DNA from: a bacterium
GTDB taxonomy: Bacteria > UBA9089 > UBA9088 > JAGUXG01
Assembly: GCA_020061965.1 (NCBI GenBank)
Contig: JAGUXG010000062.1
Span: forward strand, 1-5,815
Direction of reading: 5' to 3'
DNA: 5,815 nt
Shown: one piece after another, positions 1 to 4,584 of the stretch
Layout: each line of letters starts with the position of its first letter
Position numbering within the stretch: position 1 is the first letter of the stretch
Notes under the pieces: generated by a model
What the model was told of the DNA's origin: nothing
Databases searched by the model: none
Seen by the model: the letters and a program-made list of their open reading frames with translations, nothing else
Translations under genes and position numbers: made by a program

Positions 1-333
1 ATTGAATCAAAATATTTGGGAATGAAAAATAGTGGATACCCCCAAAATAATTATAACGGATTGCCTCCGAGGGTTGCTATGTATTATGGGGATTTAAAAG
101 AATCCATAAAAAATATCTACTGGTCATTAAAATCCGGAGGTAAGTTGGCAATCATAATTGGAGATAGCACCGTTAATGGCAAAAAAATCCCGACAACTAT
201 GACAACTAAAAAGTTTTGTGAAGAAGCGGGTTTTAAATTTGAAAAGTTGATATTTAACCCTCTATTAGGTGCTCGCAATAGGGCAATAAGAGGGGAAAGT
301 GTGATAATTTGTCATAAACCAAAAGGAGTGTAA
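1..333 (+). CDS. DNA methyltransferase, C-terminal fragment (modification subunit of an R-M system)
   Basis: The reading frame is open from the first base, so the gene starts upstream and the ATG at 16 is an internal Met. About 110 residues are visible. They contain the pattern usual after the catalytic motif in N4-cytosine/N6-adenine DNA methylases: a helix with RVAMYYGDLKESIKNIYWSLK, then a strand with SGGKLAIIIGDSTVNGKKIPT, a helix ending in EEAGFKFE, and a terminal strand ending ESVIICHKPKG. The SAM-binding motif I and the (D/N/S)PPY catalytic motif are not in the window, so base specificity and activity cannot be judged. These enzymes methylate a short DNA site and protect it from the cognate nuclease. 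The next gene begins 3 nt after the stop on the same strand and looks like a restriction endonuclease, which supports the assignment. The sequence is AT-rich compared with the genes from 1660 onward. Confidence 0.8.
   Translation: MESKYLGMKNSGYPQNNYNGLPPRVAMYYGDLKESIKNIYWSLKSGGKLAIIIGDSTVNGKKIPTTMTTKKFCEEAGFKFEKLIFNPLLGARNRAIRGESVIICHKPKGV
323..328 (+). promoter_or_regulatory. Ribosome-binding site of the endonuclease gene
   Basis: AAGGAG lies 8 nt before the ATG at 337, inside the last codons of the methyltransferase gene. It is a strong Shine-Dalgarno sequence at good spacing and fixes the endonuclease start. It also implies that the nuclease is translated from the same transcript as the methyltransferase. 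Confidence 0.75.
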
Positions 334-336
334 AAT

Positions 337-1656
337 ATGCGAATTAGAAAATTACTCATTTGTAGAGAACCACGAAACGAAATAGAAAAGGGTCTAAAAA
401 GAATGTACTTAAAAAGGGTGCAAGAAATGTTTAAAAGAACCCTCAGCATGGAATCAATTTTTAATGTTTTTGATGAGGTTTTTCATGGATTATCTCAAGC
501 ATCACTTGTGAGTGAAAACCTGTATAGTTTTTATGAATCATTATTAACAATAACATCTTATTATCAACATAGTCAGGCAGGAAGAGGAAGTCTTGTTGCT
601 AAACTATTAGAGGAGTTAGGAACAAAAGATATAATGGAGTTTGAATTTGCCTTAATAAAACTTCCACAATTGTTGGGACAAAGCATTAAGTTGGAAGAAT
701 CTGAACCAATAAAACAAAAATTTGACATAGTTAACAAAAGCAATGATAACCTTGCTTTCTGTGAGTTGAAAATGAAGGTCTATTCTGGCTGTACTGCAGG
801 AAGGATTGAATTGATGGAAAAGTTTAATAAATTTACAAAGTTGATTATTGAGAATCAATCTTTTAGAAATTGTATTAAGAATGCTGGTATAAAAAATGTT
901 TTTCTTATAGGTGGAATCCTGTTTGATATTCAGGGAGAACCTGCAACAACACAAAAAGATGAAGAATGGGGTATCTGTTATAATGGTCTACTGAGAGGCA
1001 AAAATGACATAATCAAAATCCTGAAAGATAAAAATGTTCAACATAACATTATTGATGAAGAAAAGATACCTGAAAAGGCGTTTCTTATTAAGTTTATAGT
1101 TGATGGGATACAAGTAAATATTATCGCTGTTTATGGAAATGAAGTTATCAAAAGCCTTTTTGTAGGAAGACAAAAATATGATATTGAACATTTCAAAAAG
1201 CAGTTGGAGGAAATGTTGTATGATGATTTGTGGCTGGGACAGATAATCACAATGAGCGAGAGAGCATTATTGGATCAAAATTTTAAGAAAAATAAAAATT
1301 TAAACAATTATGTAATCTCTATCTTGAAAAATAACGAAATTTTATCGGAAGTCAAAAAGTTTCAATTAAGTAGGAATAATAAAACATTGGAAGAAATTAT
1401 AGACAGGATAATTGAGATGATAAAAAAATATGATAAGAATTTATTAAATATAAGTCCCACTCTTGCAGAAATAATAATTAAGTCATCTGGAGAGGATTAT
1501 TATAATATAAGAGATTATGTTGCTGATATTGTTCAATTTTTATCGTGTAAGGAGGTTGTTAATATTTTACAAATGGAAAATAGGGAAGGATGGCATGGTG
1601 TTGCTCCAACAAAAGAAGAAGCAAAACAGGCAATTACTGAGATAGAAAATGGATAA
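337..1656 (+). CDS. Probable type II restriction endonuclease, C-terminally fused to a transketolase tail
   Basis: 439 codons. This is probably the nuclease partner of the methyltransferase just upstream; I do not recognise the exact family or cut site. A PD-(D/E)XK-like core is visible: D130 in QKFDIV, then 12 residues, then E143-L-K145 in AFCELKMKV, followed by SGCTAGR (150-156) and a helix. This D-x(12)-ExK arrangement is typical of Mg-dependent type II enzymes. An earlier segment, SQAGRGSLVAKLLEELG (79-95), resembles the basic-Gly/helix element that often precedes the core. Residues about 160-412 are Lys/Ile/Asn-rich with no motif I can name. Residues 413-439 (MENREGWHGVAPTKEE...) match the conserved end of the N-terminal transketolase subunit rather than any nuclease. 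The stop overlaps the next gene by 8 nt. The fusion may be harmless because it is terminal, but activity is not certain. The AT-rich codon use unlike downstream genes suggests horizontal acquisition. Confidence 0.72.
   Translation: MRIRKLLICREPRNEIEKGLKRMYLKRVQEMFKRTLSMESIFNVFDEVFHGLSQASLVSENLYSFYESLLTITSYYQHSQAGRGSLVAKLLEELGTKDIMEFEFALIKLPQLLGQSIKLEESEPIKQKFDIVNKSNDNLAFCELKMKVYSGCTAGRIELMEKFNKFTKLIIENQSFRNCIKNAGIKNVFLIGGILFDIQGEPATTQKDEEWGICYNGLLRGKNDIIKILKDKNVQHNIIDEEKIPEKAFLIKFIVDGIQVNIIAVYGNEVIKSLFVGRQKYDIEHFKKQLEEMLYDDLWLGQIITMSERALLDQNFKKNKNLNNYVISILKNNEILSEVKKFQLSRNNKTLEEIIDRIIEMIKKYDKNLLNISPTLAEIIIKSSGEDYYNIRDYVADIVQFLSCKEVVNILQMENREGWHGVAPTKEEAKQAITEIENG
1548..1556 (+). promoter_or_regulatory. 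Internal perfect Shine-Dalgarno sequence near the fusion junction
   Basis: TAAGGAGGT is a full match to the usual 16S anti-Shine-Dalgarno sequence, located inside the endonuclease coding region. The next in-frame ATG (1573, Met413) is 16 nt downstream, longer than the normal 5-10 nt, so efficient initiation there is doubtful. It could allow weak internal initiation that couples into the transketolase gene at 1649, or simply cause ribosome pausing. It may be chance: in frame it encodes Lys-Glu-Val. Confidence 0.3.
1573..1656 (+). pseudogene. 3' remnant of the transketolase N-terminal subunit gene
   Basis: Codons 413-439 of the endonuclease frame read MENREGWHGVAPTKEEAKQ... and end in ITEIENG. 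The N-terminal subunits of split transketolases characteristically finish with a segment of the form SFMEN...WHGKAPN.EE...A..EL, so Met-Glu-Asn, Trp-His-Gly and Ala-Pro all fall in the right order and place. The C-terminal subunit then starts after an overlap of a few nucleotides, as expected for an N-subunit/C-subunit pair. The rest of the N-subunit (TPP-binding GDG...N motif, about 245 residues) is absent here; nuclease sequence sits in its place. The exact junction is uncertain by a few codons around 1560-1575. Family resemblance is from memory of conserved motifs, not from an alignment. Confidence 0.8.
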
Positions 1657-2596
1657 AATAGCTACAAGGGATGCTTATGGAAAGGCTCTTCTGGAGCTTG
1701 GTGGAATAAATAAGGATATTGTTGTCTTGGATGCAGACACATCTTCATCTACAAGGACAAACTGGTTTGCCAAAGAATTTCCTGAGAGATTCTTCAACTT
1801 CGGGGTAGCTGAGGCAAATATGATGGGCTATGCTGCAGGCCTTTCTTTATCTGGAAAGATTCCATTTGTCTCGTCCTTTGCTGTCTTTGGGGCTTTGCGA
1901 ACCTATGAGGTGATAAGGACTTCTGTCTGTTGGCCAAATCTTAATGTGAAGATTGTTCTGACCCACGCTGGAATATCTGTTGGAGAGGATGGGCCGTCCC
2001 ATCAGGCTGTAGAAGATATAGGAGCCTTACGGGTTCTGCCAAATATGACGATAATCGTCCCAGCAGATGGGACAGAGACAAGAAAAGCTATATTTGCTGC
2101 TTCAGAATATAAGGGACCTGTCTATATAAGGCTTGGCAGGGCAAAGTTTCCCCTGCTTCCTCCCGCAGATTTTAAGATAGGCAAGGCCAGGGTGATAGAG
2201 GATGGAAAGGATGTTACAGTAGTTGCTTGTGGCATAATGGTCTTTGAGGCACTAAAGGCAAGTGAAGAACTGAAGAAAGAAGGGATAAGTATTCGGGTGG
2301 TGAATATGCCTACAATAAAGCCGATTGATAAGGAGATGCTCATTACCTGTGCAGAAGAGACAAAGGGGATTGTTACCGCTGAAGAACACTCTATTATTGG
2401 AGGATTAGGAAGTGCAGTCTCTGAATGCCTCTCTGAATACAAACCTACCCTTATAAAAAGGATTGGAATAAAGGATACCTTCGGAATATCTGGAACCCCA
2501 GAGGAACTTCTGGCTAAGTTTGAGATAGATTCTTGTTCAATCAAAAAGGAGGTCTATTGTATCTTGAATGAGAAGTCAGGGGTCAGCAAATGCTAA
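1649..2596 (+). CDS. tkt: Transketolase, C-terminal subunit (pyrimidine-binding half)
   Basis: 315 residues, the usual size for the C-terminal chain of a two-gene transketolase, a thiamine-diphosphate enzyme moving two-carbon units between sugar phosphates in the cytoplasmic non-oxidative pentose phosphate pathway. The pyrimidine-binding domain spans about 1-170. Visible marks are IATRDAYGKALLELG (4-18), GVAEANMMGYAAGL (52-65) with E55 as the expected glutamate contacting the cofactor aminopyrimidine, SFAVFGALRTYEVIR (76-90), GEDGPSHQ with H118, and YIRLGR (159-164). The C-terminal domain follows with AEEHSIIGGLGSAVSE (244-259). Its partner subunit is not encoded in the window beyond its last 27 codons, so function depends on a copy elsewhere or upstream. 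The ATG at 1649 has little Shine-Dalgarno and lies within the previous gene's end, so translational coupling is likely. The last residues (NEKSGVSKC) are encoded partly by a 7-bp repeat. DXS or a sugar-specific paralogue is less likely given length and layout. Confidence 0.92.
   Translation: MDKIATRDAYGKALLELGGINKDIVVLDADTSSSTRTNWFAKEFPERFFNFGVAEANMMGYAAGLSLSGKIPFVSSFAVFGALRTYEVIRTSVCWPNLNVKIVLTHAGISVGEDGPSHQAVEDIGALRVLPNMTIIVPADGTETRKAIFAASEYKGPVYIRLGRAKFPLLPPADFKIGKARVIEDGKDVTVVACGIMVFEALKASEELKKEGISIRVVNMPTIKPIDKEMLITCAEETKGIVTAEEHSIIGGLGSAVSECLSEYKPTLIKRIGIKDTFGISGTPEELLAKFEIDSCSIKKEVYCILNEKSGVSKC
2572..2592 (+). repeat. Heptamer repeat at the end of the transketolase gene that supplies the ftsE ribosome-binding site
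   Basis: GAAGTCA (2572-2578) and GGGGTCA (2579-2585) are consecutive 7-bp units sharing xxxGTCA, followed by a degenerate GCAAATG. The units encode the unusual tail of the transketolase subunit. AGGGG at 2578-2582 lies 7 nt before the ftsE ATG and is the only plausible Shine-Dalgarno at normal distance. A stronger AAGGAGGT at 2546-2553 lies 36 nt upstream of that ATG, too far to serve it. With only two clear units, chance is possible. Confidence 0.4.
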
Positions 2597-3240
2597 ACCT
2601 TAAATTTGTTTCAAGGGTTATAGGAAACCAAGCAATTCTTTCCAACATAAACCTGAAGATAGAAGAAGGGGATTTTGTTTACCTGACAGGTCCATCTGAC
2701 TCAGGCAAGACCACACTCTTAAAGCTAATCTATGGCTTCTTTAAGCCATCATCAGGTCAGGTCGTTGTTATGGGAAAGGATATAGCCAGGCTTTCAAAAG
2801 GAAACCTCTCTAATTTAAGAAAAAAGATAGGTCTTGTTATGCAGGATTTTGGATTTTTAGAGAAGAAGACCACAGAAGAAAACCTCAATCTCTTTCTTTC
2901 TGGATTGCCAGCAAGGGAGAGAGCAGTGATGATAGACCTCTCCTTGCACCTTGTAGAACTAACCCCAAAAAGAAAGCTCATAGTCTCCTCTCTTTCTGGC
3001 TCTGAAAGGCAACAGTTGAGATTAGCCAGGTGTGTAGCATTAAATCCAAAGCTAATCTTGGTAGATGAACCACTCCTTTTCTTAGATGAGAGAAAAGAAA
3101 AACTTTTTTTAGATACACTCCTTGATTATAATGAGAAAGGAACCACAGTAATCTTTGCCTCCTCTCGTCCTGAAGATGTCAGGATGAGTATTATCAGAAA
3201 GAGGATAGTGAAGCTCACTGGCGGAAGGATTGAGGAGTAA
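2590..3240 (+). CDS. ftsE: Cell-division ATP-binding protein FtsE (ABC ATPase with atypical motifs)
   Basis: 216 residues, the normal FtsE size. FtsE is the cytoplasmic ATPase of the FtsEX complex, which drives conformational change in FtsX to control peptidoglycan hydrolases at the septum. Motifs in order: Walker A GPSDSGKTT (34-42), Q-loop VMQDFGFLEKKTTEENL (83-99, matching the FtsE form FQDFRLL...T..EN), signature LSGSERQQLRLARC (135-148), Walker B LILVDEP (155-161), and D-loop region FLDE (164-167). Two oddities stand out. Walker A has Asp37 where Gly is usual. The switch region reads VIFASSRPED (187-196), with Ser where the usual ATH histidine would be. The 3' neighbour is ftsX, which supports FtsE over a generic transporter ATPase. 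An in-frame TGA at 2569-2571 makes the ATG at 2590 the first available start. It overlaps the transketolase gene by 7 nt. Confidence 0.87.
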   Translation: MLNLKFVSRVIGNQAILSNINLKIEEGDFVYLTGPSDSGKTTLLKLIYGFFKPSSGQVVVMGKDIARLSKGNLSNLRKKIGLVMQDFGFLEKKTTEENLNLFLSGLPARERAVMIDLSLHLVELTPKRKLIVSSLSGSERQQLRLARCVALNPKLILVDEPLLFLDERKEKLFLDTLLDYNEKGTTVIFASSRPEDVRMSIIRKRIVKLTGGRIEE

Positions 3241-3283
3241 AAAAATATACCCAAGTAAATCAGGTTTACAAAGAGATCCTGAG

Positions 3284-3366
3284 GTTGTAAGTTTAGGATG
3301 TTGTAAGTTGTAGGTTTGGATCTTTCTGTTCTACTTCTTCGACCTACAACTTATAACCTATAACAA
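3284..3366. repeat. Heptamer-repeat hairpin between ftsE and ftsX
   Basis: The 174-nt gap between ftsE and ftsX is unusual, as the pair is normally adjacent or overlapping. It contains GTTGTAAGTT at 3284-3293 and again at 3300-3309. The arm at 3300-3315 is the reverse complement of 3342-3357 at 15 of 16 positions, the other being a G-T pair, with a 26-nt loop. Both arms are built of 7-bp units (GTTGTAA/GTTGTAG on one side, AACCTAC/AACTTAT/AACCTAT on the other). No T-run follows the stem, so it is not a classical intrinsic terminator. It could stabilise or attenuate the transcript between the two genes. Nothing else is recognisable in 3241-3414. Confidence 0.8.
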
Positions 3367-3414
3367 AATCTTCGCTAGGCCTGTTGCTTTTGGGTATAAA
3401 AATAAAAGATTAAC

Positions 3415-4206
3415 ATGAAGATAATAAGGATTATAATCACGACCATTAGTTTTATCTTTATCTTCTTTTTCGGCCTTTCGTTCATAAATCTTGATAGGTT
3501 TATCTCTCATCTCTATGGCAAGGTGACCATTGTTGCCACACTTGAACCAGCCTTTAGTGCACACCAGAAAGAGATGTTAATGGTGAAGGTGCAGGGGCTA
3601 AGAAAGGGACTGACTATCTCTTATTGCGGAAAGAAAGAGGCTTTGGAGGCGCTAAACCTTCCTTCCAATATCACGAGCTCCTTAAAAGAGAATCCCATCC
3701 TTGATTCATTGAACATAAACCTGAAAGGAGATATAGAAAAAGATGAATTTGAGAGAATAGCAAGCGGTATTCAAAAGATAGAAGGTGTTGTTGAGGTATC
3801 GTATCCTATCGCTCTTACCGAAAAGATAGCCCAGATTGAAGAAGATATTAGAAGGGTATCTTTTATAATTGGAGGGTGTTTTTCTGGTCTTGTTTTTCTT
3901 ATCCTCCTCTCTCTTGCAATATTTGAAGGGTTACATAGAAGAGAGGAAGAGGATGTCCTTCTTTTATCTGGAGCAAGTAAATGGTCTTTTTATCTCGCAA
4001 GGCTCACCTCATCAATACTTTATGGCTTGATAGCCTCTTTATTGGCTATGGCTCTTCTCTTCATAGCTTATCAATTCTTCCCACAAAACCCCTCTTTCCT
4101 TTTGGGAATAGATATTTCCTTCTTCTCTACTGACCTCCTTATGAGTCTCATAGGGCTTTCCATGTTACTCAGTTTTTTTGTTCAGCTTTTTGTGGTTTGG
4201 ATATAA
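3415..4206 (+). CDS. ftsX: Cell-division membrane protein FtsX
   Basis: 263 residues, on the short side for FtsX (about 290-300). The topology is as expected: a very short cytoplasmic N-terminus, TM1 about 5-24, an extracytoplasmic domain about 30-145, then TM2 about 149-171, TM3 about 197-221 and TM4 about 239-262. In the extracytoplasmic domain, SYCGKKEALEAL (69-80), LKENPILDSLNINLKG (90-105) and IEGVVEVSY (122-130) follow the FtsX pattern of a KEEAL block, an ENP.PDSL block and a GVxxV block. After TM2, RREEEDVLLLSGASKWSFYLARL (175-197) corresponds to the conserved cytoplasmic loop with LVGAS. The protein ends inside or just after TM4, with no cytoplasmic tail. An in-frame TAA at 3403 excludes a longer N-terminus. 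There is no strong Shine-Dalgarno, only A-rich sequence. FtsX anchors FtsE and passes its ATPase cycle to periplasmic hydrolase activators. Confidence 0.87.
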   Translation: MKIIRIIITTISFIFIFFFGLSFINLDRFISHLYGKVTIVATLEPAFSAHQKEMLMVKVQGLRKGLTISYCGKKEALEALNLPSNITSSLKENPILDSLNINLKGDIEKDEFERIASGIQKIEGVVEVSYPIALTEKIAQIEEDIRRVSFIIGGCFSGLVFLILLSLAIFEGLHRREEEDVLLLSGASKWSFYLARLTSSILYGLIASLLAMALLFIAYQFFPQNPSFLLGIDISFFSTDLLMSLIGLSMLLSFFVQLFVVWI

Positions 4207-4220
4207 TATAGTATCCCTAC

Positions 4221-4389
4221 TAAATTTTTAGAAGAAAGGGATCAAGGATTCTATGGTTCAAGGATTCAAGTGATTGTAATGTAAATAAATTTCACCTTCC
4301 CTTGCTAACTAGACCCCTTGAACCCTTTCTTTATTCTATCTTTTTTTCGTTTTAAATTGTAACTATAAACCCTTTCTTCTAAAGATTTA
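4221..4389. repeat. MITE-like element with 20-bp terminal inverted repeats
   Basis: The arms 4221-4240 and 4370-4389 are reverse complements at 19 of 20 positions, including a perfect 14-bp block ending GAAGAAAGGG on the left. The 169-bp unit is flanked on both sides by TAC (4218-4220 and 4390-4392), which could be a 3-bp target duplication. It encodes nothing. Inside, TCAAGGATT occurs twice (4242-4250 and 4259-4267). GAAAGGG-x-TCAAGG (4234-4247) can pair with 4316-4329 at 13 of 14 positions, so one arm has two possible partners. It lies just after ftsX in the convergent gap and could fold in either transcript. A 3-bp repeat can arise by chance, so mobility is unproven. Confidence 0.6.
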
Positions 4390-4428
4390 TACCGAGAAGA
4401 AATCAGGTCTAGCAAAAATTTTGTTCTT

Positions 4429-4515
4429 AAAAGGGTTCAAGGAGTCGAGGGGTCAAGGATGAGATGAGATCAAGGAAATCCATCACTTAAACCCTTGAAT
4501 CCTATCCTCCCTTTT
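4429..4515. repeat. Octamer-repeat inverted structure between ftsX and carA
   Basis: AAAAGGG (4429-4435) and CCCTTTT (4509-4515) bound an imperfect stem. GGGTTCAAGG (4433-4442) can pair with CCTTGAATCC (4493-4502) allowing one G-T. The left half is a run of degenerate 8-bp units starting GG (GGGTTCAA, GGAGTCGA, GGGGTCAA, GGATGAGA; 4433-4464). The motif family GGxTCAAGG also occurs in the element at 4221-4389. Together these structures fill most of the 378-bp gene-free gap (4207-4584), in which I see no coding sequence or RNA gene. Between two convergent genes they may act as transcript ends for both, but no clear stem plus T-run is present. Confidence 0.6.
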
Positions 4516-4584
4516 ATCACATATTTTTTAGCAAACTTAAAGTTTCTTGAGTATAATGTGTTGACTATAATTGCAAACTCAAAT

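Noticed and set aside
652..1191. Minus-strand open frames of 100 and 67 codons opposite the endonuclease gene
   Set aside because: They lie opposite a longer gene with clear start, ribosome-binding site and motifs; their translations show no recognisable domain.
2122..2544. Minus-strand 140-codon frame opposite the transketolase gene
   Set aside because: It is antisense to a well-conserved gene and has a low-complexity Ser/Ile/Pro composition typical of a shadow frame.
3300..3357. Intrinsic terminator after ftsE
   Set aside because: The stem is long but AT-rich with a 26-nt loop, and no T-run follows it; it lies between two genes of one functional unit.
4552..4576. Promoter-like TATAAT and TTGCAA near the end of carA
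   Set aside because: TATAAT at 4552-4557 has no acceptable -35 on the plus strand. The minus-strand pair TTGCAA/TATACT is only 15 bp apart and would transcribe only repeat sequence.
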